A DNA stretch of 39,768 nucleotides, from assembly GCF_014637085.1 (NCBI RefSeq), contig NZ_BMEU01000032.1, positions 1-39,768 of the forward strand, in the 5' to 3' direction. The stretch comes from Comamonas phosphati. Its GTDB lineage: Bacteria; Pseudomonadota; Gammaproteobacteria; Burkholderiales; Burkholderiaceae_C. The position numbers and the translations under genes are program-made. Below are positions 31,842-39,768 of the stretch, in pieces (within the stretch, counting starts at the first letter, position 1; the number at the start of each line of letters is the position of its first letter). The notes below the pieces were generated by a model. That model was not told where the DNA came from. It did not search any database and saw only the letters and a list, made by a program, of their open reading frames with translations.

Positions 31842-33050
31842 ATGCGCAGAGCCGCCATCGTCACCCCCGTTCGCACCCCCGTCGGCACCTTCGGCGGCAG
31901 CCTGCGGCCCGTACCTGTCGAGGAGCTGGCCGCCACCGCGGTGCGCGCCGTGGTGCAAAGGAGCGGCATCGACCCCGCGCGCATCGACGACGTGGTCATG
32001 GCGCAGTCGTACGCCAACAGCGAGGTGCCCTGCGTGGGCCGCTGGGCCGCGCTGCAGGCGGGGTTGCCGGTGTCGGTGCCCGGCATGCAGCTGGACCGGC
32101 GCTGCGGCGGCGGCCTGCAGGCCATCGTCACGGCCGCGATGATGGTGCAAAGCGGCGCCGCCGACGCGGTGATTGCCGGCGGCGTGGAGAGCATGAGCAA
32201 CATCGAGTACTACAGCACCGACATGCGCTGGGGCGCGCGCTCAGGCAATGTGCGCTTCTACGACCGCCTGGACCGCGGCCGCGAGCGCTCCCAGCCCGTG
32301 GAGCGCTTCGGCAAGATCTCGGGAATGATCGAGACGGCCGAGAACCTGGCGCGCGACTACGGCATCTCCCGCGAGGCGGCCGATGCCTATGCCCTGCGCA
32401 GCCACCAGCGCGCCGCCGCGGCCTGGGAGGCCGGCCGCTTTGCCGACGAAATCGTTCCCGTGCAGGTGCCCCAGCGCAAGGGCGATCCGGTATTGTTCGG
32501 CAAGGACGAGGGCTTTCGCCCCGAGACTACGCCCGAGAGCCTGGCCAGGCTGCGCGTGCTGATGCCGAACGGCACCGTCACGGCCGGCAACGCCAGCCAG
32601 CAAAACGATGCCAGCGCCGCCTGCCTGATCGTGGCCGAGGACAAGCTGGCCGAGCTGGGCCTGACGCCCATGGCCACGCTGGTGGGCTGGGCGGCGGCGG
32701 GCTGCGAGCCCTCGCACATGGGCATAGGCCCGGTGCCGGCCGTCAAGAAGCTGCTGGCGCGCCTGAACCTCCAACTCGACGACATGGACCTGGTGGAGCT
32801 CAACGAGGCCTTCGCCTGCCAGGTGCTGGCCGTGCTCAAGGGCTGGGACTGGCAGGACCAGGGCGCCATCGCGCACAAGCTCAACGTCAACGGCTCGGGC
32901 ATCTCGCTGGGCCACCCCATCGGCGCCACCGGCGTGCGCATCCTGGCCACGTTGCTGCATGAGCTGCAGCGCCGCCAGGGCCGCTACGGGCTGGAGACCA
33001 TGTGCATCGGCGGCGGGCAGGGCATTGCCGCCGTTTTTGAACGGGTGTAA
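31842..33050 (+). CDS. Acetyl-CoA acyltransferase (thiolase)
   Basis: A 402-residue thiolase, the last step of beta-oxidation, splitting a 3-oxoacyl-CoA with CoA. The nucleophile is C88 in LDRRCGGGLQA. NEAFA is at 321-325, H358 in GHPIGATG, and the second active cysteine C388 in CIGGGQG. CGGG replaces the common CGSG and N-x-x-C becomes D-R-R-C. AAAGGAGAAG gives a strong ribosome site 6-7 bases before the ATG. As last gene of the SDR-led operon it closes a full set of side-chain oxidation enzymes whose dehydrogenase is encoded in the divergent operon. Confidence 0.95.
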   Translation: MRRAAIVTPVRTPVGTFGGSLRPVPVEELAATAVRAVVQRSGIDPARIDDVVMAQSYANSEVPCVGRWAALQAGLPVSVPGMQLDRRCGGGLQAIVTAAMMVQSGAADAVIAGGVESMSNIEYYSTDMRWGARSGNVRFYDRLDRGRERSQPVERFGKISGMIETAENLARDYGISREAADAYALRSHQRAAAAWEAGRFADEIVPVQVPQRKGDPVLFGKDEGFRPETTPESLARLRVLMPNGTVTAGNASQQNDASAACLIVAEDKLAELGLTPMATLVGWAAAGCEPSHMGIGPVPAVKKLLARLNLQLDDMDLVELNEAFACQVLAVLKGWDWQDQGAIAHKLNVNGSGISLGHPIGATGVRILATLLHELQRRQGRYGLETMCIGGGQGIAAVFERV

Positions 33051-33064
33051 CGCCGTTGCACGAC

Positions 33065-33088
33065 ATGCGCCGCCGCATCACGGCGCAT
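33065..33088. terminator. Hairpin between convergent thiolase and LysR genes
   Basis: ATGCGCCG (33065-33072) pairs with CGGCGCAT (33081-33088) around an 8-base loop that contains the LysR stop codon. There is no T-run on either side, so terminator function is uncertain. Confidence 0.4.
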
Positions 33089-34001
33089 CATGCAGGTCCC
33101 ACTGCGGCGCCATGGCTCGGATGGACGTGGTGAGCAGGTCGATGAACGCCATGGTGGCGGCCGAGGGCTGGCGATTCGAGGCCCGCACGATGTACAGCGC
33201 ATTGCCCACCCCCTTGACCGCATGCCGCGGCAGCACGCGCACCAGGCTGCCGCGCCCGAGCGCTTCGCATACGGCATAGCTGGGCAGCAAGGCGATGCCC
33301 AGGCCCTGCGACACGGCGTTGAACAGGAACTGGTAGTCGCCCGACTGAATGGCGGCGCTGTGCTGCACCAGCACCGTGCCTGGGCCGTCCGGGCCCGTGA
33401 ACTCCAGCCGCTGCCCCAGCGCCAATGGCGTGATCAGCCGGGCATGCTTCAGGTCCGCCGGCTGGTGCACATGCAGTGCGTGCTGCTGCAGGTGCTCCGG
33501 GGTGCATACCAGGCACCAGCGGATGTCGCACACCTTGGTTGCTACATGGTCGTTCAAGGGGTCGGAAGTGATGTGGATCGCCAGATCGACCTTGGATGCC
33601 ACCAGGTCGTGGATCTGGTCGTTGATGAGCAGGCGCAACTGCAGCTCCGGGTGGTTCCTGCAGAACTGCAGGATCAGGGGCTTGAGATGGAAATGCCCGA
33701 GTCCGGTGGGGATGCGCACCCGTATCTCGCCGCTCACGGTGTGGTGCATCTGCTCGATCTTGCACCGCGCATCCTGCAGTTCGTTCATGGCCTGCTGGCA
33801 GTGACCGTAGAGGATGCGCCCGGCCTGCGTCAGCTCCACGTGCTTCGTCGTTCGGCGCAGCAGCTGCGCGCCGTATTCCCCTTCCAGCGCCTTGAGGCGG
33901 CGCGAGACGTTGGAGCGCGTCATGCCCGAGCGCTCGGCGGCGTCGGTGAGATTCCGGGACTCCGCGATCGCAACAAACATGCGCACCAGGTTCAGATCCA
34001 T
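33078..34001 (-). CDS. LysR family transcriptional regulator
   Basis: A 307-residue regulator whose N-terminal helix-turn-helix reads MDLNLVRMFVAIAESRNLTD, then AAERSGMTRSNVSRRLKALE, followed by RTTKHVELTQAG. The effector domain begins near GEIRVRIPTGLG. In-frame codons upstream to 34145 would cover the shared promoter and add unrelated residues, so ATG 34001 is chosen. It is divergent from the CoA-transferase/oxidoreductase/Bug trio, the classic arrangement for a LysR activator of its neighbour. A T-N11-A inverted repeat lies in the gap at 34051-34067. Confidence 0.92.
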   Translation of the reverse strand: MDLNLVRMFVAIAESRNLTDAAERSGMTRSNVSRRLKALEGEYGAQLLRRTTKHVELTQAGRILYGHCQQAMNELQDARCKIEQMHHTVSGEIRVRIPTGLGHFHLKPLILQFCRNHPELQLRLLINDQIHDLVASKVDLAIHITSDPLNDHVATKVCDIRWCLVCTPEHLQQHALHVHQPADLKHARLITPLALGQRLEFTGPDGPGTVLVQHSAAIQSGDYQFLFNAVSQGLGIALLPSYAVCEALGRGSLVRVLPRHAVKGVGNALYIVRASNRQPSAATMAFIDLLTTSIRAMAPQWDLHDAP

Positions 34002-34050
34002 ACAGAGCCTTTCGGGGCCTTGCGTGGCCCATGCGTTCAATGCGCCGATT

Positions 34051-34067
34051 GTTGAGCACAAATCAAC
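34051..34067. promoter_or_regulatory. LysR-type box candidate
   Basis: GTTGA-GCACAAA-TCAAC is a 5-bp inverted repeat with a 7-base spacer that includes the T-N11-A core expected for LysR regulators. It lies about 50 bases upstream of the LysR start and 120 upstream of the CoA-transferase start, in the only AT-richer part of the gap. Confidence 0.5.
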
Positions 34068-34187
34068 ATCGCTGGCTATTTTCTGTGCATTCCCAGCGCC
34101 GCCCGCTGCGCCTACCATGCCCCCACACATGACCTGGAAGGACACCGCGGCGTGGCGCCGCAGCCTTCCCTAAAGAGGAGACAAAGG

Positions 34188-35399
34188 GTGACTACAACGC
34201 CATCGCAGGGGCCCATGCCGCTGCAGGGATTTACCGTGCTGGACCTGAGCCAGGGTGTCGCAGGCCCCTATTGCGCGCAGCTGCTGGCCGGTCAGGGTGC
34301 AAGAGTGATCAAGGTCGAGCCGCCGCAGGGCGACTGGGGCCGCCATGTCGGTGTCGCGAGGAATGGGCACAGCACCATCTCCAGCACATACAACGGCGGC
34401 AAGCAGAGCCTGGCCGTCGATGCCAGGCACCCGGACGGCAAGGCGCTCATCCTGCAATTGGCGCAGCAGGCCGACATCATCGTGCAGAACTTCCGCCCGC
34501 AGGTCGTGCAGCGCCTGGGCCTGGACTACGAGAGCCTGCGGGAGCGCGGCCTCAAGCCCGTGTACGTGTCCATCAGCGGCTATGGGCCAGACGGGCCGTT
34601 CGCCGACTACCCGGCCACCGATTCCGTCATGCAGGCGGATTCCGGCCTGATGTTCAGCAACCGCGACGCTGCGGGAACGCCGCAGCGCATCGGCGTGCTG
34701 CTGGCCGACATCGCCGCCGGCGTGTATGCCGCGCAGGCATGCACCGCGGCACTGCTGCACAAGGTGCGCACCGCCGAGGGCAGCCATGTGCAGATCAACC
34801 TGTTCAATGTCTGCTGCGCGCTGCAGTCCACGGTCTTTTCCGAAGAAGTGACCGGTGCCCAGGCCGCCCGGCAGGCCATCAGCGCACCGAACGGGGTCTT
34901 CGATGCGGCGGATGGAAAACTGACCATCTTGGCCTTGAACAATGAGCAGTTCGTGCGCATCTGCCGGGCCTTCGAGCTTGCGCACTGGGAAACCGACCCG
35001 CGTTTTGCCAGCAACGAGCTGCGCCTGGAGCACAAGGCACAGCTGCACGCCGAACTGTCCCGGAAGGTGGCGCAGCAATCGCTGGCGCAGCTGGAGGCGC
35101 TGCTGGGGCGCCACCAGGTGCTGCATGCCCGTGTGCGCGCGGGGCGGGACGTGGTCGGGCACCCCCAGGCGCAACACCTGCGTACGTTCCAGACCATCGA
35201 GCAGCCCGATTTCGGGCCGCTGCTCTGGGCCGCGGCACCCTGGGCATGCCACGCGGGCGCCGTGCAGCCGGCGCCGCGCATAGGCGAGCACAGCGAGGCC
35301 CTCCTGCGTGAACTCGGCCTGGACCCGCGGGAAATCGCCGCGCTCGTCGCGCGGCAGGTCGTCGCGACGGACTCCGACGCCCGGGGAGATACGCGATGA
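34188..35399 (+). CDS. CaiB/BaiF (family III) CoA-transferase
   Basis: A 403-residue CoA-transferase started at GTG 34188, because AAAGAGGAG sits at the right distance (ending 7 bases before it) and the residues encoded before it are not conserved. An ATG at 34215 is the alternative. GFTVLDLSQGVAGPYCAQLL and GARVIKVEPPQGDWGR mark the CoA site. D145 in PATDSVMQADSG matches the catalytic aspartate of formyl-CoA transferase. GSHVQINLFNV and the C-terminal region complete the fold. It is the first gene of a tightly coupled operon under the divergent LysR. Substrate unknown, plausibly the ligand of the Bug receptor two genes on. Confidence 0.88.
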   Translation: MTTTPSQGPMPLQGFTVLDLSQGVAGPYCAQLLAGQGARVIKVEPPQGDWGRHVGVARNGHSTISSTYNGGKQSLAVDARHPDGKALILQLAQQADIIVQNFRPQVVQRLGLDYESLRERGLKPVYVSISGYGPDGPFADYPATDSVMQADSGLMFSNRDAAGTPQRIGVLLADIAAGVYAAQACTAALLHKVRTAEGSHVQINLFNVCCALQSTVFSEEVTGAQAARQAISAPNGVFDAADGKLTILALNNEQFVRICRAFELAHWETDPRFASNELRLEHKAQLHAELSRKVAQQSLAQLEALLGRHQVLHARVRAGRDVVGHPQAQHLRTFQTIEQPDFGPLLWAAAPWACHAGAVQPAPRIGEHSEALLRELGLDPREIAALVARQVVATDSDARGDTR

Positions 35400-36412
35400 A
35401 AGCGCTTGTCTGCCGGGAGTTCGGCCAGCCCGAGGAGGTGATCGCGCTGCAGGAAGTCGCGCCCGTCGCGCAGATCGGCATCGATGACGTGCTGGTCGAG
35501 GTGCACCATGCGACGGTGAGCCACGCGACGGGGCTGCTGATCGAGGGCCGCTACCAGAAGACGCCGCCGCTGCCCTTCGTGCCCGGCACGGAAGGCGTGG
35601 GCCGGGTGCTTGCCTGCGGCAGCCGCGTCGGCCATGTCAAGGCCGGGGATGCGGTGGCCTTCATCTGCGACTGGGGGGCTTACGCCGAGCAGCTGACGGT
35701 ACATGGCGCCACCGTGTACCCGATTGCGGACGGCCTCGATCCGCTGCAGGCGCTCGCCGTGCCGATCTCCTACGGAACGGCCTACGCCGCGCTGCACTGG
35801 CGGGCACGGCTGCAGGAAGGCGACACCGTGCTGGTGCTTGGCGCGGGCTCGGGCGTCGGCGCCGCGGCGGTCGAGCTGGCGCGGCTGGTCCCGGGTGTCA
35901 CGGTCATCGCCTGCGCCAGCAGCGCGCAAAAGCGCCAGGCCACGCTGCACCGGGGCGCACACCACGCGGTCGCGCCGGCCGGCCTGATCGAGCAAGTCAA
36001 GCAGCTCACGCAGGGGCGGGGGGCGGATCTGGTGTTCGACCCCGTCGGCGGCGATTTGCTGCTGCAGGCGCTGCGCTGCACCGCGCAAAACGGAAAGATC
36101 GTCAGCATAGGCTTTGCCAGCGGAACCATTCCCCAGGTTCCCATGAACATCCTGCTGGTCAAGAACCTCACCGTGTTCGGTTTCTTCTATGGCCAATACA
36201 TCGGCTGGACGCCCGCCAACGAGCGCGTGAAACATGCGGCGCTGGTGCAGGCCATGATGGCGGAGCTGTTTGCGCTCGCCCGGCGCGGGGCCATTCATCC
36301 GGCCGTCACCCAGCTTTTCCCCATGGACCGACTCTGCCAGGCATTGAAGGCCATGCATGGCCGTGACGTGGTCGGAAAAGTCGCACTCGCAATCCAAGGA
36401 GACATACCATGA
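35396..36412 (+). CDS. Quinone oxidoreductase-like MDR superfamily protein
   Basis: A 338-residue medium-chain dehydrogenase/reductase without zinc ligands, like NADPH:quinone oxidoreductase or enoyl-reductase-type members. The N-terminal half has MKALVCREFGQPEEV and PFVPGTEGVGRVLACG; the Rossmann motif LGAGSGVGAAAVELA is at 148-162, followed by GADLVFDPVGGD and VKNLTVFGFFYGQY. Its ATG overlaps the CoA-transferase stop (ATGA), and its own stop overlaps the Bug start, so all three are translationally coupled. It may reduce an enoyl-CoA or carbonyl formed from the activated acid. Confidence 0.88.
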   Translation: MKALVCREFGQPEEVIALQEVAPVAQIGIDDVLVEVHHATVSHATGLLIEGRYQKTPPLPFVPGTEGVGRVLACGSRVGHVKAGDAVAFICDWGAYAEQLTVHGATVYPIADGLDPLQALAVPISYGTAYAALHWRARLQEGDTVLVLGAGSGVGAAAVELARLVPGVTVIACASSAQKRQATLHRGAHHAVAPAGLIEQVKQLTQGRGADLVFDPVGGDLLLQALRCTAQNGKIVSIGFASGTIPQVPMNILLVKNLTVFGFFYGQYIGWTPANERVKHAALVQAMMAELFALARRGAIHPAVTQLFPMDRLCQALKAMHGRDVVGKVALAIQGDIP

Positions 36413-37443
36413 AGCAGCCCTTTCCCAACTCCGGCGCCGCGCCGCATGGCGGCAGACGCACGACCCTGCGGACCCTGGCATCCGCGGCCTGCATGGCAGC
36501 TCTTGGCGCCACGGCCCTGGTGCCGACGGTGGCACGGTCGGCGACGGACTACCCCAAGGGACCGATCAGGGTGGTGGTGCCCTATCCCCCCGGCGGCCCC
36601 ACGGACCTGGTCGGGCGCGTGGTCGCGGCCGCCATGGGCGACATACTCAAGCAAAGCTTTTTCGTCGACAACAAGCCGGGGGCCAGCGGCATGGTGGGCG
36701 GGACCATGGTGGCCAAGGCTCCGGCAGACGGGTACACCCTGTTGAGCAACGCCTCGCTGCACGTCATTAATCCCTCCGTGTACGAAAAAGTGCCGTACGA
36801 CGCGTTCAACGACTTTACGCCCATCACCCAGATCGTTGACGTGCCCCTGGTGCTGGTCGTCAGGAGCGATCTGCCCGTCGCCAATGTGCAGGAGCTGATC
36901 GCCTACCTGAAGCAGAGCAAGGGCGCGGTGAACTTCGCCTCGGCGGGAAACGCGTCGTCGCAGCATCTCTCGGGCGAGCTGTTCAAGATACGGACGGGCG
37001 TCGCCATGCAACACGTGCCCTACAAGGGAAGCTCGCCCGCGCTCACCGACCTGATGGGCGGGCAGGTGCAGCTGATGTTCGACTCCATGCCCTCGGCCAT
37101 GCCGTTCATCGCAGCGGGAAGGCTCAAGGCCCTGGCCGTCACGACCCGCAAGCGCTCCCGCTCGCTGCCGCAGACGCCGACCATGCAGGAAGCCGGGGTG
37201 GCGGGCTTTGAAACCAGCACCTGGTACGGGCTGTGGGCACCCAGGAACACGCCCGCGGAGGTGGTGGGAATACTGGCCAAAGCCGCGCAGGAGGCGCTCA
37301 GGAAGCCCGAGGTCGCGGCGCAGTATCACCGCATGGGCGCAGAACCGGTGGGCTCGAGCCCGCAGGAGTTCGAGGCCTATATGAGGTCCGAAGAGAAAAA
37401 ATGGGCCGAGATCGTGCGCCTGTCCGGCGCGAAGGCCGATTGA
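36409..37443 (+). CDS. Bug family tripartite tricarboxylate transporter substrate-binding protein
   Basis: A 344-residue periplasmic receptor with AAGGAG 7 bases before the ATG. The long signal segment contains GGRRTTLRTLASAACMAALG, compatible with a twin-arginine signal, and a cut after VARSA. Bug hallmarks follow: PIRVVVPYPPGGPTDLVGR, GASGMVGG, APADGYTLL, VPYKGSSPALTDLMGGQVQ and VTTRKRSRSLPQTPT. No TctAB genes are near. The coupling to a CoA-transferase mirrors the first Bug gene and suggests that each receptor belongs to its own acid-activation module. Confidence 0.93.
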   Translation: MKQPFPNSGAAPHGGRRTTLRTLASAACMAALGATALVPTVARSATDYPKGPIRVVVPYPPGGPTDLVGRVVAAAMGDILKQSFFVDNKPGASGMVGGTMVAKAPADGYTLLSNASLHVINPSVYEKVPYDAFNDFTPITQIVDVPLVLVVRSDLPVANVQELIAYLKQSKGAVNFASAGNASSQHLSGELFKIRTGVAMQHVPYKGSSPALTDLMGGQVQLMFDSMPSAMPFIAAGRLKALAVTTRKRSRSLPQTPTMQEAGVAGFETSTWYGLWAPRNTPAEVVGILAKAAQEALRKPEVAAQYHRMGAEPVGSSPQEFEAYMRSEEKKWAEIVRLSGAKAD

Positions 37444-37724
37444 GCGGGTGCCTCGCCGGCATCTCTCCCGCAAGGCCACTGTCCCGCAGGGTTGGAGCGC
37501 GGCGTCCACCCAAGGCGCCGCGCTTGGTCTGCCAGGCCATGGTGTCTGTGCTTGAGGAAACCATGGGTGGGTTGCGAGAAGTTCGAACACCGCTTGCTGG
37601 CGCTCAAGCACCTCGCCGCGGCCATCATCGCCCTGCGCGGGATTGAACTGCCGGTCGATACGGTTTAGGGATGAATTCTTGGCCGACAATCCATGCTCTC
37701 TACCGAAAGCAATGACAGGGATTT
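37444..37724. other. 280-bp gap with transposase-like debris
   Basis: No intact gene. The first 120 bases give nothing recognisable in any frame; the second half holds a probable transposase tail (listed separately). The last 50 bases before the IclR gene presumably hold its promoter, with only a weak ACAGGG ribosome site. Confidence 0.5.
37573..37668 (+). pseudogene. IS5-type transposase C-terminal remnant
   Basis: The frame ending at TAG 37668 reads CEKFEHRLLALKHLAAAIIA and then LRGIELPVDTV. The spacing E/D-K-x4-L/F-L-A-x3-L-A-A-x2-I-A-L-R is that of the last helix of IS5-superfamily transposases. Upstream of CEK the frame makes no transposase sequence, so only about 30 residues survive. 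It marks an old insertion between the Bug gene and the IclR gene. Confidence 0.4.
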
Positions 37725-38510
37725 ATGAGTTCGGACCTCGATGGAAAGTTAGTCAGCGCCCTGGTGCGCGGAGTGTCGATTCTTCGCTGCTTTTCCAGCA
37801 AGTGCCAGGAACTCAGCAGCAAGGAACTCATGGACCTGACGGGGCTGCCCAAGCCTACGCTGTTCCGCCTGACCGAGACCCTGTGCGAGCTCGGGCTGCT
37901 GCGCTATTCGGAGCGGCTGTCCAAGTACGTGCCGGGCCTGGGCCTGCTGAACCTGTCTTCGCCGGCGCTCACGCGCATGGCCATGCTGCGCCAGCTCATC
38001 CGGCCGCAGATGCAGGCGCTGGCGGACCTGACCCAGGGGCAGGTGCAGCTGGCCGTGGGCTTCAGGCGCCAGCTGTGCCTGGTCGAGCTGGCCAACGGCA
38101 TGGGCAATTCGGCGTTCCGCCCCGAGGTGGGCGTGCAGATTTCGCTGTCGCGCACGGCAACGGGCCGGGCCTACCTGCTCAAGCTCGACCCCGAGGAGCG
38201 CGAGGCCTATATGCGCGAGCTGCAGGCCCTGTCGCCCGAGCGGGCCGAGGCGCTGGCGCAGCGGCTCGACGATGCGCGGCACGACCTCGAAACGCTGGGC
38301 TTTTGCCGCAGCCACCTGGACCTGAACCGCGCGATCAACTCGATCGCCGTGCCCCTGTCCCAGCCGCTTGACGGCGAGCGCTGGGTGTTCTCGCTGACCA
38401 TTCCGACTTTCAGCCCCCTGAACGAGAAATGGAATACCGAGCTGGGCCCCCGCCTGACCGAGCTGGTCCAGTCCGTGGAAGGGGTCGTGGGCTCGTCAGG
38501 CCTGGCTTGA
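37725..38510 (+). CDS. IclR family transcriptional regulator
   Basis: A 261-residue regulator. The N-terminal winged helix-turn-helix covers residues about 10-70 (VRGVSILRCFSSKCQELSSK, then ELMDLTGLPKPTLFRLTETL). The IclR effector domain starts near residue 88 (RQLIRPQMQALADLTQGQVQ) and includes SLSRTATGRAYL, the common loop motif. IclR regulators usually control catabolism of aromatic or small organic acids. It is convergent with the racemase-like gene and follows the Bug2 operon after the transposase debris. The target could be either neighbour. Confidence 0.92.
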   Translation: MSSDLDGKLVSALVRGVSILRCFSSKCQELSSKELMDLTGLPKPTLFRLTETLCELGLLRYSERLSKYVPGLGLLNLSSPALTRMAMLRQLIRPQMQALADLTQGQVQLAVGFRRQLCLVELANGMGNSAFRPEVGVQISLSRTATGRAYLLKLDPEEREAYMRELQALSPERAEALAQRLDDARHDLETLGFCRSHLDLNRAINSIAVPLSQPLDGERWVFSLTIPTFSPLNEKWNTELGPRLTELVQSVEGVVGSSGLA

Positions 38511-38517
38511 GAACGCG

Positions 38518-39645
38518 TTAACCTTCTGCTCGGCGCCATACCGCCGCGGCGCCGCACCGTGCCAGCACCTCCAGCACCTGCTGCGTGTGCGCGCCGGCGG
38601 CGCACATGGCGCCGGGCTCATAGGCCTGTGGACTGTCCAGGCCGAAGCGCGGCGCCGGCACGGCTTGTAGAGTGCCTTCCCGCTCCGTGTACACGCCGCG
38701 CGCCTGCATATGCGGGTGTTGCGCGGCTTCCGCAGGGCTGAGCACCGCGCCGAAACAGGCGTCGGTAGGTTCGAGCAAGGCCTGCCAGTGCGCGCGCGGC
38801 TGCGCCAGGAACAGCGCCGCCAGCCGCGCCCGGCGCACGGGCCAGGCGGCCTTGTCCCATTGCGCCGTGGCGAAGTCCGGATCATGAGCCAGCCCCAGCG
38901 TGGACAGCAGCAGCGCATAGAACTGGGGCTCCAGCGCGCCGATGGTGATGTGATGGCCGTCGGCGCAGACATAGGTGTCGTAGAAGGGCGAGCTGTCGTG
39001 CACGCCCCGGCCGCGTGCATCGGCGACCAGGCCCTTCTGGCGGGCGCTGAGCATCAGGTTCAGCATATGGGCCGAGCCGTCCACGATGGCCGCGTCCACC
39101 ACCGTGCCGCGGCCCGTGGCGCGCGCCTGCACGATGCCCGACAGCAGCCCGGTCATCAGGTACATGGCGCCGCCGCCGATATCGCCGAGCACCGCAAACG
39201 GCGACACGGGCCGCGCGTCGGCCGGGCTGCAGCCCCACAAGGCGCCCGACAGCGCGGCATAGTTGGCATCGTGCCCGGCGCGCGCGGCCAGCGGCCCGCT
39301 CTGGCCCCAGCCCGTCATGCGGCCGTAGACCAGCCGGGGATTGGCGCGCAGGCAGTCCTCGGGCCCCAGGCCCAGACGCTCCATGACGCCGGGGCGCATG
39401 CCTTCGATCAGCGCATCGGCCTCGGCCGCCAGGGCCAGCACCAGCTGGCGGCCGGCCTCGGTCTTGAGGTCGGCAAAGACCGAGCGCTTGCCCCGGTTGA
39501 GCAGGTTGCCGGTCGGTTGGTTGCCCTCGGCCTCGCGCACCACGGTGATGACGTCCGCCCCCAGGTCGGCCAGATGCATGGCGCAGAACGGGCCGGGGCC
39601 CAGGCCGCCGATTTCCAGCACGCGGATGCTGTCCAGAACTTTCAT
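38518..39645 (-). CDS. Alpha-methylacyl-CoA racemase-like CaiB/BaiF protein
   Basis: A 375-residue family III protein of the racemase branch. MTGWGQSGP (110-118) and AGHDANYAALSGAL (123-136) are the family signatures. The catalytic residues known from Mycobacterium tuberculosis MCR can all be found: H125 in GHD, D155 in LGDIGGG and E239 in ALEPQFY. This distinguishes it from the two CoA-transferases in the window. It would invert the 2-methyl centre of an acyl-CoA so that (S)-specific dehydrogenases can act, so it fits branched-chain acid breakdown. It lies 16 bases past the end of the enoyl-CoA hydratase gene and probably shares its operon. Confidence 0.9.
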   Translation of the reverse strand: MKVLDSIRVLEIGGLGPGPFCAMHLADLGADVITVVREAEGNQPTGNLLNRGKRSVFADLKTEAGRQLVLALAAEADALIEGMRPGVMERLGLGPEDCLRANPRLVYGRMTGWGQSGPLAARAGHDANYAALSGALWGCSPADARPVSPFAVLGDIGGGAMYLMTGLLSGIVQARATGRGTVVDAAIVDGSAHMLNLMLSARQKGLVADARGRGVHDSSPFYDTYVCADGHHITIGALEPQFYALLLSTLGLAHDPDFATAQWDKAAWPVRRARLAALFLAQPRAHWQALLEPTDACFGAVLSPAEAAQHPHMQARGVYTEREGTLQAVPAPRFGLDSPQAYEPGAMCAAGAHTQQVLEVLARCGAAAVWRRAEG

Positions 39646-39661
39646 GCCTGCTGCTCCTTGA

Positions 39662-39768
39662 TCACAGAAAGCGCGGAGCGCGCTTTTCGATGAAGGCCGT
39701 CACCGCCTCGCGGTGGTCCGCCGTCTTGTGGGCGATGGCCTGGTAGCCGGCCGACAGCTCCAGCAGCG
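39662..39768 (-). CDS. Enoyl-CoA hydratase/isomerase, C-terminus only (partial)
   Basis: The minus strand from the window edge reads LLELSAGYQAIAHKTADHRE and then AVTAFIEKRAPRFL, stop at 39662. The A-x-x-T-x-D-H-R/x-E-A-V-x-A-F-x-E-K-R-x-P-x-F tail is characteristic of crotonase-family hydratases. The start and the active site are outside the window. It lies directly upstream of the racemase-like gene on the same strand. Confidence 0.85.
   Translation of the reverse strand, partial: LLELSAGYQAIAHKTADHREAVTAFIEKRAPRFL

Noticed and set aside
37444-37572. Remaining transposase body upstream of the 37.6-kb tail
   Set aside because: I translated the frame upstream of the tail and checked the other plus frame; no transposase motif appears, so only the short C-terminal piece is claimed.

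Overview
The window is high-GC proteobacterial chromosome, most likely from the Comamonadaceae (Delftia/Comamonas/Acidovorax group, Betaproteobacteria). The reasons are the two orphan Bug-type periplasmic receptors, the paired DUF2868/DUF3482 genes, the many CaiB/BaiF CoA-transferases, and the intergenic repeats, which look like those of that family. I saw no tRNA, rRNA, CRISPR array or intact mobile element. The ends are cut: the left edge holds the start of an apparent IS5-type transposase, the right edge the end of an enoyl-CoA hydratase.

Left part (1-16800), mixed genes: a frameshifted lipoprotein glycerophosphodiesterase; a lone trpB; the DUF2868/DUF3482 membrane and GTPase pair; a C4-dicarboxylate island on the minus strand (GntR/FCD regulator, chemoreceptor, dctA) with a paired operator candidate upstream of dctA; a 620-bp gene-poor stretch with a terminator and an acetylornithine-deacetylase-like remnant; a small secreted protein; a 23S rRNA pseudouridine synthase; a YihY/BrkB membrane protein; a LysR regulator; and ferredoxin-NADP reductase.

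Middle (15600-33050), a transport and acyl-CoA catabolism region. A branched-chain-type ABC operon (binding protein, fused LivH-LivM permease, LivG, LivF) lies behind a 25-bp perfect palindrome. It runs convergently into a six-gene minus-strand operon read from 27164 down to 20358: itaconyl/mesaconyl-CoA-hydratase-like, acyl-CoA dehydrogenase, CaiB-type CoA-transferase, MmgE/PrpD, Bug receptor, CitE-like lyase. Its gene content and order closely resemble the Pseudomonas aeruginosa itaconate-degradation cluster. The inferred route is a dicarboxylate such as itaconate, to its CoA ester, to citramalyl-CoA, to pyruvate and acetyl-CoA. Divergent from it is a five-gene beta-oxidation-like operon (SDR dehydrogenase, MaoC hydratase, crotonase-fold protein, CoA-hydrolase/transferase-like protein, thiolase). 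Several of these enzymes have altered catalytic positions.

Right part (33078-39768): a LysR regulator divergent from a tightly coupled trio (CaiB CoA-transferase, quinone-oxidoreductase-like protein, Bug receptor); a probable transposase tail; an IclR regulator; and, on the minus strand, an alpha-methylacyl-CoA racemase-like gene preceded by the truncated enoyl-CoA hydratase. The 15.6-39.8 kb stretch as a whole looks like an accessory catabolic region for carboxylic acids handled as CoA esters.
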